Part shown: in pieces, positions 26,662-35,180 of the stretch
Layout of the letters: each line of letters begins with the position of its first letter
Position numbering within the stretch: position 1 is the first letter of the stretch
Made by a program: the position numbers and the translations under genes
The notes under the pieces: generated by a model
What the model saw: the letters and a program-made list of their open reading frames with translations, nothing else
Database searches by the model: none
What the model was told of the DNA's origin: nothing
NCBI RefSeq assembly: GCF_001439665.1
Contig: NZ_LMAK01000041.1
Coordinates: 1-44,558 of the forward strand
Length of the DNA: 44,558 nucleotides
Origin: Formosa algae
GTDB lineage: Bacteria; Bacteroidota; Bacteroidia; Flavobacteriales; Flavobacteriaceae
Direction: 5' to 3'

Positions 26662-26685
26662 GTAAGACTTATAGAATGGTCTTAC
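26662..26685 (-). promoter_or_regulatory. Hairpin directly upstream of the start codon
   Basis: GTAAGAC (26662-26668) and GTCTTAC (26679-26685) form a perfect 7-bp stem with a 10-base loop. In the mRNA it ends three bases before the ATG at 26658, where ribosomes must load. No T-run follows, so it is not a terminator. Confidence 0.45.
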
Positions 26686-26747
26686 TATTGTAGTATTAAA
26701 TAGCATAAGATTAATAGCAATATAATTAAGATGATAATTAGCGGGTG

Positions 26748-26755
26748 CAAATGTA
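26748..26755 (-). promoter_or_regulatory. Promoter -7 element for the 24400-26658 gene
   Basis: The minus strand reads TACATTTG, matching TAnnTTTG. It predicts a leader of about 85 bases and rules out a start at 26769. Confidence 0.55.
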
Positions 26756-26913
26756 CTCTTTTTTATCAATGTATCATTAGATTGTTGATTGTAAATCGAT
26801 TAATGCTCATAAATTTTAGATGAAAAGCCAAAAAGTAACGTTTAAAAAAAGATGTGTATTTAAGATGTTATCTATTTTTTAATAAAAACTCGTGTTCAAC
26901 CTTTTATTTCCTT

Positions 26914-26921
26914 TACATTTG
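26914..26921 (+). promoter_or_regulatory. Promoter -7 element for the PLP enzyme-glucosaminidase-hemL operon
   Basis: TACATTTG matches TAnnTTTG, about 30 bases before the start codon at 26952. No clear TTG -33 element. Confidence 0.6.
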
Positions 26922-26951
26922 TAAGTCAATGTTTTAATTTAATTGGCGTTT

Positions 26952-27869
26952 ATGCTTTTTTCGTCTACAACCCCAACTATTAATAATCAGACAATCCATT
27001 TCGAGTCCGATTGTAATATCAGTCTTTCTATTAAACGGGAAGACGAAATTCATCCGTTTGTTAGCGGAAACAAATACAGAAAACTTCATTATAATATTTT
27101 AAAAGCAAAAGACGAACAGCAAACTACCTTACTAACTTTTGGAGGAGCGTTTTCTAATCATATAGCAGCAGTAGCTTATGCGGGACATGTGTCGGGATTT
27201 AAAACTATTGGCATTATTCGCGGAGAAGAATTGGCTTTAGAATCTCAATTAAATCCTACGCTTAAATTTGCCCAAGCTTGTGGTATGATTTTTAAATATG
27301 TCACACGATCAGATTTTAGGCTTAAAGAAACTCCAGAATTTATTAAAGGCTTGCATGATGTTTTTGGAGATTTTTATTTAGTGCCAGAAGGCGGTACTAA
27401 TAATTTAGCCATAAAAGGTTGCGAACTTATTTTAACAGCAAAAGATTCTGATTTCGATTACATTTGTTGTGCCGTAGGAACAGGGGGTACTATTTCTGGA
27501 CTTATAAACAGCAGTCAATCAAATCAAACCATTTTAGGATTTCCTGCATTAAAAGGTGATTTTTTACAAAACAATATTAGTAAATTTGTAACCAAAACCA
27601 ACTGGAAATTAATAACCGATTATCATTTTGGAGGTTACGCTAAAATAAATGTCGATTTAGTCGATTTTATAAATAATTTTAAAAAAGAACAAGGTATTCC
27701 TTTAGATCCTGTATATACGGGCAAAATGGTTTTTGGAATTATGGATCTAATAGAGAAAGGGTTTTTTCCTGAGCACTCAAAAATATTAGTTATTCATACA
27801 GGAGGTTTGCAGGGTATTGCAGGCATGAATACCCAATTAAAGAAAAAAAACATGCCTCAAATTATATAG
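26952..27869 (+). CDS. PLP-dependent ACC deaminase / D-cysteine desulfhydrase family enzyme
   Basis: I use the ATG at 26952 (305 residues); a TTG three codons earlier (26943) is the only alternative. The fold-type II PLP signature HPFVSGNKYRKLHYN places the Schiff-base Lys at 41. LLTFGGAFSNHIAAVAYAG and the phosphate-cup-like AVGTGGTISGL follow. This matches the family of 1-aminocyclopropane-1-carboxylate deaminase and D-cysteine desulfhydrase, which differ by few residues; bacterial genomes without plant association more often hold the D-cysteine enzyme. It is the first gene of a compact operon with the glucosaminidase (4-base gap) and hemL. Confidence 0.9.
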   Translation: MLFSSTTPTINNQTIHFESDCNISLSIKREDEIHPFVSGNKYRKLHYNILKAKDEQQTTLLTFGGAFSNHIAAVAYAGHVSGFKTIGIIRGEELALESQLNPTLKFAQACGMIFKYVTRSDFRLKETPEFIKGLHDVFGDFYLVPEGGTNNLAIKGCELILTAKDSDFDYICCAVGTGGTISGLINSSQSNQTILGFPALKGDFLQNNISKFVTKTNWKLITDYHFGGYAKINVDLVDFINNFKKEQGIPLDPVYTGKMVFGIMDLIEKGFFPEHSKILVIHTGGLQGIAGMNTQLKKKNMPQII

Positions 27870-27873
27870 ATAT

Positions 27874-28689
27874 ATGAAGCGAATAATTATCCTTTTATTA
27901 ATAGCAGGCGTAGTGTTTAGTTGTGGTTCTCGAAAACGAAAAACAACATCGTCTAAACAGCATACAGAGTATTTAAAAAGTAGAAAATTCCGTCACAATA
28001 CTAATGAAAGTGAAACGGTAGTAAGAGAAACAGAGCCTGAAGTAGAGGTGATGCCTAAAGTTATAACCAATACGGCGGAATATATTCAAGTATTTGGTGG
28101 CGTTGCTGTTGAAGAAATGAAATTCTATAACATTCCGGCAAGTATTACATTGGCACAAGGTATTTTAGAATCGGGTTCTGGTAAAGGCCGTTTAGCTGTA
28201 GAAGCGAATAATCACTTCGGCATTAAATGTCATGATTGGACAGGTGCTGAGATTTATCACGACGATGATGAAGATCAAGAATGTTTCAGAAAATATAAAG
28301 ATCCTAAATATTCGTATCGTGATCATTCCCTGTTTTTAACCGAGCGAAAACGCTATTCTGCTTTATTCGATTTAGATATAGACGATTATAAAGGCTGGGC
28401 AAAAGGCTTACGTGCTGCAGGTTATGCTACAGATAGAAAATATCCTGATAAATTAATTGCTCTAATAGAGCGATATGAGTTGTATAAATACGACAATCTA
28501 GTAACAGGAAATCAGCAACCCTCAAGAAAACAACAACGTTCAAGTCAAGATGTACATTATGTTGTCAAAGGAGATACGTTATATTCTATTTCTAGACGCT
28601 ATAATATTTCGGTACAAGAACTTCAAAATATAAACGGATTAAAAGATACAAACTTGTCTATAGGACAAGAATTATTAGTGAAATCCTAA
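27874..28689 (+). CDS. Glucosaminidase (GH73-like) lipoprotein with C-terminal LysM
   Basis: This 271-residue protein has a signal peptide with lipobox GVVFSC (Cys17), a charged linker (about 18-65), a glucosaminidase domain (about 68-205) and one LysM repeat (227-271, starting [18 protein letters not shown]). The catalytic Glu is probably Glu99 in [12 protein letters not shown], and NNHFGIKC is typical of the FlgJ/GH73 family. It would cleave N-acetylglucosaminyl bonds in peptidoglycan from an outer-membrane anchor, with LysM holding the glycan. It sits between a PLP enzyme and hemL with gaps of 4 and 16 bases, so it is probably co-transcribed though functionally separate. Confidence 0.94.
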   Translation: MKRIIILLLIAGVVFSCGSRKRKTTSSKQHTEYLKSRKFRHNTNESETVVRETEPEVEVMPKVITNTAEYIQVFGGVAVEEMKFYNIPASITLAQGILESGSGKGRLAVEANNHFGIKCHDWTGAEIYHDDDEDQECFRKYKDPKYSYRDHSLFLTERKRYSALFDLDIDDYKGWAKGLRAAGYATDRKYPDKLIALIERYELYKYDNLVTGNQQPSRKQQRSSQDVHYVVKGDTLYSISRRYNISVQELQNINGLKDTNLSIGQELLVKS

Positions 28690-28705
28690 TTACATAAATA
28701 ATAGA

Positions 28706-29998
28706 ATGAAATATACAAGAAGTAGTGCTTTGTTTGCTAACGCAGAACAGGTTATTCCTGGTGGTGTAAATTCTCCAGTACGTGCTTTTAAGGCCGTAGG
28801 AGGAACTCCTCTTTTTATTAAAGAAGCTAAAGGCGCGTATTTAACAGATGAAGATAACAATACATTTATAGATTATATAAATTCTTGGGGACCTATGATA
28901 TTAGGTCATGCTTATCCACCTGTTGTTAATGCAATTATAGACAAGGCTAAATTAGGAACATCGTTTGGAGCTCCTACAGAGATAGAAACAGAAATAGCTG
29001 CTTTGGCTGTATCTATGGTTCCAAATATTGATAAAATCAGATTCGTAAACTCAGGTACAGAAGCCTGTATGAGTGCTGTACGATTGGCAAGAGGGTATAC
29101 TGGAAAAGAAAAAATAATAAAATTCGCTGGATGTTACCACGGGCATAGCGATTCGTTTTTAATACAAGCGGGAAGTGGAGCCATGACATTTGGAAGTCCG
29201 AATAGTCCTGGTGTAACAGCCGGTACTGCTAAAGATACATTGTTGGCAAAATACAACGATATAGCGCATGTAAAATCTATAATAGATGCAAACCTAAACG
29301 ATATTGCTTGTATTATTTTAGAACCTGTTGCTGGAAACATGGGCTGTGTGCCACCACAAGCTAATTTTTTAGAACAACTTAGAGTACTTTGCGATTCTAA
29401 TAATATTCTTTTAGTTTTTGATGAGGTGATGACGGGCTTTAGATTGGCCAGAGGAGGTGCACAAGAATTATACAATGTAAAAGCAGATATTGTTTGTTTT
29501 GGTAAAGTTATTGGCGGCGGATTACCAGTTGGTGCTTTTGCGGCACGTGAAGAGATTATGAATTATCTTGCCCCATTAGGACCAGTATATCAAGCAGGAA
29601 CCTTAAGTGGGAATCCGTTAGCTATGGCAGCAGGATTAGCGATGTTGAAAGCATTAGAAAACGATACTGAAGTATTTAATCGTTTGGCTGAAAAAACTGA
29701 ATATTTACATAGAGGACTGACTAAAGTATTAAACGATCATAAAATTGTGCACACTATTAATCGCGTAGGGTCTATGATTTCTGTGCATTTTTCAGACACT
29801 CCAGTTGTCGATTTTGAAACATCGGCCACAGGAAATAATGAAAATTTTAAAACATTCTTTCATGGCATGTTAGAGCAAGGGGTTTATATTGCGCCAAGTG
29901 CCTTCGAAACGTGGTTTATTACAGACGCTTTAACTTATGCAGATTTAGATGCCACTATAAATGCAGTACATAAAGTAGCAACAACTTTAAAGAAGTAA
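28706..29998 (+). CDS. hemL: Glutamate-1-semialdehyde 2,1-aminomutase
   Basis: This 430-residue protein has normal HemL length. It converts glutamate-1-semialdehyde to 5-aminolevulinate, the tetrapyrrole precursor in the C5 pathway. Visible signatures are [20 protein letters not shown] near the N-terminus, [20 protein letters not shown], and the PLP Lys267 in [14 protein letters not shown]. The haem enzyme HemN is also encoded in this window but in a separate unit. It closes its operon with a strong terminator. Confidence 0.97.
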   Translation: MKYTRSSALFANAEQVIPGGVNSPVRAFKAVGGTPLFIKEAKGAYLTDEDNNTFIDYINSWGPMILGHAYPPVVNAIIDKAKLGTSFGAPTEIETEIAALAVSMVPNIDKIRFVNSGTEACMSAVRLARGYTGKEKIIKFAGCYHGHSDSFLIQAGSGAMTFGSPNSPGVTAGTAKDTLLAKYNDIAHVKSIIDANLNDIACIILEPVAGNMGCVPPQANFLEQLRVLCDSNNILLVFDEVMTGFRLARGGAQELYNVKADIVCFGKVIGGGLPVGAFAAREEIMNYLAPLGPVYQAGTLSGNPLAMAAGLAMLKALENDTEVFNRLAEKTEYLHRGLTKVLNDHKIVHTINRVGSMISVHFSDTPVVDFETSATGNNENFKTFFHGMLEQGVYIAPSAFETWFITDALTYADLDATINAVHKVATTLKK

Positions 29999-30027
29999 TA
30001 CTGGTTTAAAAAACTTAAATAAAATTT

Positions 30028-30065
30028 AAAAGGCTTTTCGTATCACACGGAAAGCCTTTTTATCT
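30028..30065 (+). terminator. Intrinsic terminator after hemL
   Basis: AAAAGGCTTTTCG pairs with CGGAAAGCCTTTT (13 bp, one G-U) around a 7-base loop, and the 3' arm continues into T's. It lies 30 bases after the hemL stop. Confidence 0.9.
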
Positions 30066-30095
30066 TATATTAAACATTAAGGTAGATGGTTACAA

Positions 30096-30692
30096 TTAAA
30101 GAAGATTTCCTTGGTCGTCAGACTTTACGGTTTTAGTGTGTTTTCCGTTAGAAATGGTAACTTTATATAAGGTTGAAATGCCTTTATTATATTTGTAATT
30201 TATATTACATACATTATTTTCAAATCTCCATTCTGGATACGCTTTCATTATACTAATAATAACAGGTTTTGGTAATGCAACATCTTTATATTTTTCTTTA
30301 GATTCCTTAATCTCTCCTATTTTGTTGTAATTTATGGTCATAGTTCCTTTTTTGTTACTAAAAACAACATCATAAGTCGACTTGCTTTTACTATCATATA
30401 CCTTGTGATCTTTTAAGTTGTATTGTGCTGCACGTTCTTGAAATGCTTTTACAAACATTGCATTTTCGGTAAATCGTGAACTGTTTATATAGGTCGCATT
30501 TACACCTACCGTTTTTACAGTAGCTTTAGTTGTTTTGGCAGGTGTTAAGGCTTCTATAGCAGATAAAGCAGTAACATTTCGACCTTGATTAAGTGCCATT
30601 TGCGAATTGTAATTATTTAAAGGCTCAATACTTTGTGCGTAGAAGCTGTTTACTATAAACAAGCAACATACTAACGACATAAATTTTTTCAT
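30096..30692 (-). CDS. Secreted protein of unknown function
   Basis: This 198-residue protein has a clear signal peptide (about 1-20, ending NSFYAQ) and no lipobox, so it is probably periplasmic or exported. The C-terminal half has alternating strands and a helix (KPVIISIMKAYPEWRFENN, then ISTLYKVTISNGKHTKTVKS), a pattern like PepSY-like or BLIP-like periplasmic domains, but I cannot assign a family. It is divergent from an orphan LuxR-type response regulator, with a TAnnTTTG promoter and operator-like palindromes between them; control by that regulator is plausible. Confidence 0.82.
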   Translation of the reverse strand: MKKFMSLVCCLFIVNSFYAQSIEPLNNYNSQMALNQGRNVTALSAIEALTPAKTTKATVKTVGVNATYINSSRFTENAMFVKAFQERAAQYNLKDHKVYDSKSKSTYDVVFSNKKGTMTINYNKIGEIKESKEKYKDVALPKPVIISIMKAYPEWRFENNVCNINYKYNKGISTLYKVTISNGKHTKTVKSDDQGNLL

Positions 30693-30728
30693 AATACTGT
30701 AGTTTTTTGATTAATAAATTATTTATTT

Positions 30729-30736
30729 CAAATTTA
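30729..30736 (-). promoter_or_regulatory. Promoter -7 element for the 30096-30692 secreted-protein gene
   Basis: The minus strand reads TAAATTTG, matching TAnnTTTG, with a TTG (30763-30761) at a slightly long 24-base spacing. It predicts a leader of about 30 bases. Confidence 0.5.
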
Positions 30737-30792
30737 AAACGATATATATTATGATTTTAGCAAGTAACTACCGGTTTTTAAAATAGGGTGTT

Positions 30793-30815
30793 TCTACTTA
30801 AGTAGAGCTACGTAG
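30793..30815. promoter_or_regulatory. Two adjacent perfect palindromes, probable operator
   Basis: TCTACTTAAGTAGA (30793-30806) is a 14-bp perfect palindrome. One base later CTACGTAG (30808-30815) is an 8-bp perfect palindrome sharing the CTAC/GTAG half-sites. They lie about 55-85 bases upstream of the secreted-protein promoter, a typical place for an activator site. Binding by the neighbouring LuxR-type regulator is inference. Confidence 0.5.
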
Positions 30816-30924
30816 TATTGAAAAAATCGTGATGAGTCACTTTCTGATATTGTATTCTATTCTGTTTTTTTTAATATAAGCATAGTCTTCAATTACTTTT
30901 AAAGTAGAAATTTCCTATTTGAAG

Positions 30925-31113
30925 CTAGGTAGTATTACGTGTTTTTTGATTGTTTTCATGAAAAAAGAACATTCGCTTATTAAAAGCATCTATCTTCGTT
31001 AATATTTCCCATGAACTAGAATAAGCATCGTTGTATTTACATTGATGTTCAGTAGTGTTTATTAACTCTTTAGGTGTTAAACCAAATCTAAAATCTAAAA
31101 CACTGTGTAACAA
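30925..31113 (-). pseudogene. Coding-like fragment, possible gene remnant
   Basis: A 62-codon open frame (first start-like codon TTG at 31113) encodes a mixed-composition peptide with LTPKELINTTEHQCKYNDAY and SSSWEILTKIDAFNKR, and has codon choice like neighbouring genes. There is no ATG start, and the frame is closed by a stop a few codons upstream. I do not recognise a family. It may be a small gene, a remnant or chance. Confidence 0.25.
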
Positions 31114-31166
31114 AGCGTTAAAATAACAGTCTTATTTTAAACAATAGCTAACACTTTAAAAGTTTC

Positions 31167-31838
31167 ATGGAATCGAATTTGATACATATCGTTATTGCAG
31201 ATGATCAGCGGTTATTTCGCAAAGGAATTCGTTTCTTACTTGAACGTGATACGCGTATATTAGTAGATTTTGAAGCTTCCGACGGTGTAGAATTATTAAA
31301 TTATTTAAGAACTTCCGCACTCCCTGATATTGTACTTACAGATTTAAATATGCCAGAACTTAATGGCGTAGAGGCAACTAAATTAATGCAGAAGGAGTTT
31401 TCAGCTTTAAAAATAATAGCGCTTACAAGTCATAGCTCTAAATCCTGTATTTTAAATATGATACACTTAGGCGCATCTTGTTATTTACCTAAAAATTCTT
31501 GTCCGGCCGATGTTCTGTATGCTATAAAAGAAGTGCAAGATAAAGGGTTTTTCTACACTAATGAAGTCTTAAAATATCTTCATGAAGATTTATTAAAGCA
31601 TAATAGTAAACGTACCAAATGCGATTTTGACGAATCGTATTTAACTGGGAGAGAAAAAGAAATATTAGAATTAATATGCAATCAACATACAACGATAGAG
31701 ATTGCGGAAAAATTATGTATTAGTCCACGAACGGTAGAAGGACATCGTAATAATTTACTTTTAAAAACAGAATCTAAAAATGTAGCCGGATTAGTAACCT
31801 ATGCAGTAAAAAATGATTTATTAAATTTTATAAAATAA
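31167..31838 (+). CDS. LuxR/NarL-type response regulator, orphan
   Basis: This 223-residue two-domain regulator has a receiver domain (1-125) with the acidic pair Asp12-Asp13, phospho-acceptor Asp59 in VLTDLNMPE, Thr87 and Lys109 in YLPKN, and a GerE/LuxR helix-turn-helix domain (about 155-220) with LTGREKEILELICNQHTT and ISPRTVEGHRNNLL. All phosphorylation residues are intact. No histidine kinase is nearby, so its input is unknown. The divergent secreted-protein gene and the palindromes between them are candidate targets. It ends at a two-way terminator. Confidence 0.93.
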   Translation: MESNLIHIVIADDQRLFRKGIRFLLERDTRILVDFEASDGVELLNYLRTSALPDIVLTDLNMPELNGVEATKLMQKEFSALKIIALTSHSSKSCILNMIHLGASCYLPKNSCPADVLYAIKEVQDKGFFYTNEVLKYLHEDLLKHNSKRTKCDFDESYLTGREKEILELICNQHTTIEIAEKLCISPRTVEGHRNNLLLKTESKNVAGLVTYAVKNDLLNFIK

Positions 31839-31841
31839 AAC

Positions 31842-31875
31842 AAAAACGGCAAACCTAATTTGGTTTGCCGTTTTT
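31842..31875. terminator. Bidirectional intrinsic terminator
   Basis: AAAAACGGCAAACC (31842-31855) and GGTTTGCCGTTTTT (31862-31875) form a perfect 14-bp stem with a 6-base loop, with A's on the left and T's on the right. It lies between the convergent stops at 31838 and 31897, so it can end both transcripts. Confidence 0.95.
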
Positions 31876-31896
31876 ATGGGAGGGTATTCATTATTT

Positions 31897-32379
31897 TTAG
31901 CCACGTCTCTCATTATCCTCGCGGTTATTACCTTTTCTACCTTCTTGGTTTCTTTTGCCATCAGGACGTTTATTCATGTCTTGTACCCACATGGCATATT
32001 GTTCGCTTTTTAAGATACTTTTCATTTTGTTTTTCATGAAAATCTGACTGTCTAATCTAGCAATCATATTATCATAACGTTCTTGCTCTGTAGGTTTCTG
32101 ACCTGCATCTTTAGCTTCTTTGAAAGCTTCGCGATTGGCTTGTCTTTCTTTTGCTTGATTAAGATTTAAAGTATACACTTCTTTTTGTTGCGATTCAGAA
32201 AGATCTAAATCTAAAGTCATTTTTTTAGTCTGAAGTGTAGCTTGCTGTTCAGGAGTAAAGTCTGCTCTTTGCATGCGCATTTCTTTTTTGTCTCCATTTT
32301 GGTTATCTCTACTTTTTTTTCCTTGTGCAAAAGCATTTAAAGAGATAAACGCTAAAGCTAAAACTATTAGTTTTTTCAT
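31897..32379 (-). CDS. DUF4890 / Spy-like periplasmic protein
   Basis: This 160-residue protein has a signal peptide (about 1-19, NAFAQ) and a highly charged helical body. FTPEQQATLQTKKMTLDLDL and LSESQQKEVYTLNLN resemble the LTxxQ pattern of the Spy/CpxP superfamily, and the C-terminal tail is rich in Arg, Asn, Gly and Glu. Spy-like proteins are periplasmic chaperones or stress sensors. Role and regulation here are unknown; it is flanked by a two-way terminator and looks monocistronic. Confidence 0.85.
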   Translation of the reverse strand: MKKLIVLALAFISLNAFAQGKKSRDNQNGDKKEMRMQRADFTPEQQATLQTKKMTLDLDLSESQQKEVYTLNLNQAKERQANREAFKEAKDAGQKPTEQERYDNMIARLDSQIFMKNKMKSILKSEQYAMWVQDMNKRPDGKRNQEGRKGNNREDNERRG

Positions 32380-32492
32380 GATAATTATGTTTTAAATTAT
32401 ATCTCTATGACCCGTAGATTTTAAAAAGGTTTAATGAATAGAGAAATTTTAACAACGTCTTAACGTCGTAGAGAAATTCATGAAATTTAAAA

Positions 32493-33413
32493 CTAACGTC
32501 TAAGTCGGTAAGTACCAATTAATAAACCGTGGTCTGAATATTCATTAAATTCTTTGTGTAAAATAAGGGGCTTCCACGCTTTTGAAATCCAAATATGGTC
32601 AATCTCTAAAATTGGTAATCGGCTAGGCCATGTTGCAGAAACGCCATTGTTATAGGCGTGAAAACTTTCGAAATTAGATTTAAATAATTCAAAAAATGCA
32701 CTTTCGTAAGGCGTGTTAAAATCACCTACAATAAAGTTTACTTGCTCTGTTTGTATAATAGATTGAATGGTTTCAAAATCTGCTTTTTTGGACAAAGCAG
32801 GGTTGGCAAATAAATCGTTAATTAAAATTTTTACTTGCTCTCCACGAATTGTAGCAGTTACTAAATTACAGTTAGAACCGGTAGAAATTCTTTTGTATGC
32901 TGTTTCATTAATTTTTCCTTTTACAGCAATTAACATTTCACTCTGTAATTGTTGAATATCGTATAAAGGATATTTGTTTTTAAAAGCAATAAGATCTTCT
33001 TGAGGAATTTTTTTAGCTTCAACAAAAACTAATATTTCAGGATTATAGGTTTTCGCTTTTTCAAAAATTTTATCAATAGGTAAATGTTTTGGTCTAGAGA
33101 TATTCCAAAATAATATAGAACGTGTTTTCGCAATATCTTCTTTAACGTCTTCTGTTTTAAAAACATAATTGTTATACCAAAATAACCCTAATAAGCAGTT
33201 AATAAAAATTATGGTAAATAAGACTATTTTGTGTTTACGCACTATAAACGATAAAAATATACCGTATGCAATAATAAATAGTAAAGGAGTGGCATTAAAA
33301 ATAAAAACAATAGGCTGAAATCTATCCTTTATAATAAAATGTATAAGTATTAAAAAAGCATACCAGAAAAGGAGGTATGCTTTTTTTTTATATTTAAAAA
33401 GGAGTTGAATCAT
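32493..33413 (-). CDS. Membrane-anchored endonuclease/exonuclease/phosphatase family protein
   Basis: I place the start at the ATG at 33413, 7 bases after the lysS stop (306 residues). The frame opens at 33449, inside lysS. Three predicted N-terminal helices (about 12-28, 34-56 and 58-78) precede an EEP domain with the Asn in RSILFWNIS, the metal-ligand Glu in ILVFVEAKK, GDFNTP and the final SDHG. All four catalytic blocks are present, so it is probably an active hydrolase facing the periplasm or cytoplasm; the substrate (nucleic acid, lipid or sugar phosphate) is unknown. The lysS terminator-like hairpin at 33352-33390 lies within its first codons. Confidence 0.9.
   Translation of the reverse strand: MIQLLFKYKKKAYLLFWYAFLILIHFIIKDRFQPIVFIFNATPLLFIIAYGIFLSFIVRKHKIVLFTIIFINCLLGLFWYNNYVFKTEDVKEDIAKTRSILFWNISRPKHLPIDKIFEKAKTYNPEILVFVEAKKIPQEDLIAFKNKYPLYDIQQLQSEMLIAVKGKINETAYKRISTGSNCNLVTATIRGEQVKILINDLFANPALSKKADFETIQSIIQTEQVNFIVGDFNTPYESAFFELFKSNFESFHAYNNGVSATWPSRLPILEIDHIWISKAWKPLILHKEFNEYSDHGLLIGTYRLRR
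33352..33390 (-). terminator. Intrinsic terminator of lysS, embedded in the next gene
   Basis: AAAAAAGCATACC (33352-33364) and GGTATGCTTTTTT (33374-33386) are exact complements over 13 bp with a 9-base loop; the minus strand continues into T's. It lies 31-69 bases after the lysS stop, ideal for a terminator, but it is also codons of the first membrane helix of the EEP-family gene. Confidence 0.75.
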
Positions 33414-33420
33414 ATATTTC

Positions 33421-35118
33421 TTAGTCATTGAGAGAGACAAACAAACCACTGTCTGTTTTGTCTACCTTGGCTACACCTAATTTTGTTAATCCTTTTATAG
33501 TTTTATCCCATTTTTTATTACTTAATTGGGATTGTGTTTTTAATGTGTTTAAATCTATTGGAGACGTTGTTTTTAAAATATTGAAAATGGCTTTTTCGTC
33601 TTCAGACATATCTACTTGTTTTTTCTCAGGACGCATTTGAGGGAAAAACAATACCTCTTGGATAGATTGGTTGTTTGTTAAGAACATAATTAAACGGTCC
33701 ATCCCAATTCCCATCCCTGAAGTAGGAGGCATACCATATTCTAAAGCTCTTAGGAAATCGTAGTCTATAAACTCGGTCGCTTCATCGTCTCCTTTTTGAG
33801 CTAATTTTAATTGATGTTCGAAACGCTCGCGTTGATCTATAGGATCGTTTAATTCAGAATAAGCATTTGCTATTTCCTTACCACAAACCATAAGTTCAAA
33901 ACGCTCTGTTAATTCAGGGTTATCTCTGTGTTCTTTACAAAGCGGACTCATTTCTTTAGGGTAATCTGTGATAAAAGTTGGCTGTATGTAGTTTCCTTCA
34001 CATTTTTCACCAAAAATTTCATCAATTAATTTCCCTTTACCCATAGTGTCGTCCACTTGGATTCCCATGCCTTTTGCAGCTTCACGGATTTCAGCTTCTG
34101 TCTTCCCAGTAATATCAAATCCTGTAAAATGCTTAATAGAATCTGCCATAGTTACACGAGCATAAGGTGCTTTAAAATCTATGTCGTGTTCGCCAAAAGT
34201 AGCTTTACTTGTTCCATTTACTGCAATAGCACAATGTTCTAAAAGTTTCTCGCAGAAATCCATCATCCAGTTGTAATCTTTATAAGATACATAGATTTCC
34301 ATGGCTGTAAATTCTGGATTGTGTGTTCTGTCCATACCTTCGTTACGGAAGTTTTTAGAAAACTCATATACACCATCAAAACCACCAACAATTAAACGTT
34401 TTAGGTATAACTCGTTAGCGATTCGCATATATAAAGGAATGTCTAAACTGTTATGGTGTGTTATAAATGGGCGTGCAGCGGCACCTCCAGGAATAGGTTG
34501 TAAAACTGGAGTTTCAACTTCAAAGTACCCAGATTCGTTAAAGAAATTACGCATCGCGTTAAATAACTTGGTACGTTTTATAAACACTTCTTTTACATGT
34601 GGGTTTACGACTAAATCTGCATAACGTTGTCTGTAACGTTGTTCGGGATCTGTAAACGCATCGTGTACTTTTCCTTCTGTATCTACTCGAGGTTGAGGTA
34701 ATGGGCGTAACGATTTACTTAAAATAGTAAAGTCTCTAACCATAATGGTTTTTTCTCCTACTTTAGTTGTAAATAACTCACCTTCTATACCTACAAAATC
34801 TCCAATGTCTAATAATTTTTTATAGACTGTGTTGTATTTCGTTTTATCTTCTCCAGAACAAATTTCATCACGATTAAAGTACACTTGAATACGACCTTCG
34901 CTATCTTGTACTTCAGCGAAACTTGCATTTCCTTGTATTCTTCGTGACATTAATCGTCCGGCAACTATCACTTTCTTTCCTTCTTCAAAATCTGTCTTAA
35001 CCTGTTTACTAGTGTGGGTTAATGGATAAAGATTTGCTGGATAAGGATTAATTCCTAACTCGCGAAGTTTGCTAAGCTTTTCTCTTCTTACGATTTCTTG
35101 CTCTGATAATTGCGACAT
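33421..35118 (-). CDS. lysS: Lysyl-tRNA synthetase, class II
   Basis: This 565-residue class II synthetase charges tRNA-Lys with lysine. It has an N-terminal OB-fold anticodon-binding domain (about 45-160, VIVAGRLMSRRIQGNASFAE) and the catalytic domain with motif 2 (FSKNFRNEGMDRTHNPEFT) and motif 3 (GMPPTSGMGIGMDRLIMFL). It exceeds the usual length of about 500 because of a C-terminal extension of about 60 residues (FNILKTTSPIDLNTLKTQSQ and on) that looks like a winged helix and is typical of Bacteroidota. The start is supported by a strong promoter. A membrane EEP-family gene follows after 7 bases. Confidence 0.97.
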   Translation of the reverse strand: MSQLSEQEIVRREKLSKLRELGINPYPANLYPLTHTSKQVKTDFEEGKKVIVAGRLMSRRIQGNASFAEVQDSEGRIQVYFNRDEICSGEDKTKYNTVYKKLLDIGDFVGIEGELFTTKVGEKTIMVRDFTILSKSLRPLPQPRVDTEGKVHDAFTDPEQRYRQRYADLVVNPHVKEVFIKRTKLFNAMRNFFNESGYFEVETPVLQPIPGGAAARPFITHHNSLDIPLYMRIANELYLKRLIVGGFDGVYEFSKNFRNEGMDRTHNPEFTAMEIYVSYKDYNWMMDFCEKLLEHCAIAVNGTSKATFGEHDIDFKAPYARVTMADSIKHFTGFDITGKTEAEIREAAKGMGIQVDDTMGKGKLIDEIFGEKCEGNYIQPTFITDYPKEMSPLCKEHRDNPELTERFELMVCGKEIANAYSELNDPIDQRERFEHQLKLAQKGDDEATEFIDYDFLRALEYGMPPTSGMGIGMDRLIMFLTNNQSIQEVLFFPQMRPEKKQVDMSEDEKAIFNILKTTSPIDLNTLKTQSQLSNKKWDKTIKGLTKLGVAKVDKTDSGLFVSLND

Positions 35119-35149
35119 ATTACTTTTGTTCTGTTTAATATTTAACGGA

Positions 35150-35180
35150 CAAAGATAATTACTATTGGTTAGTATATCAA
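35150..35180 (-). promoter_or_regulatory. Promoter of lysS
   Basis: On the minus strand TTG (35180-35178), a 20-base spacer and TATCTTTG (35157-35150) match the Bacteroidota consensus. The leader would be about 27 bases. Confidence 0.7.

Larger units (their letters stand above)
30693..31166. other. 474-base divergent region with palindromes and a coding-like fragment
   Basis: It holds the promoter of the secreted-protein gene, two adjacent perfect palindromes (30793-30815), a 13-base near-repeat (30807-30819 and 30924-30936) and a 62-codon open frame on the minus strand with no ATG start. No clear TAnnTTTG element was found for the response regulator gene. Confidence 0.55.

Noticed and set aside
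31848-31856. GGCAAACCT shared between the two-way terminator and the 13-bp element at 12974
   Set aside because: A nine-base match within a terminator stem is best explained by chance; the contexts are unrelated.
33428-34624. Several plus-strand open frames opposite lysS
   Set aside because: They are antisense shadows of a strongly conserved gene, with no start signals or family resemblance.
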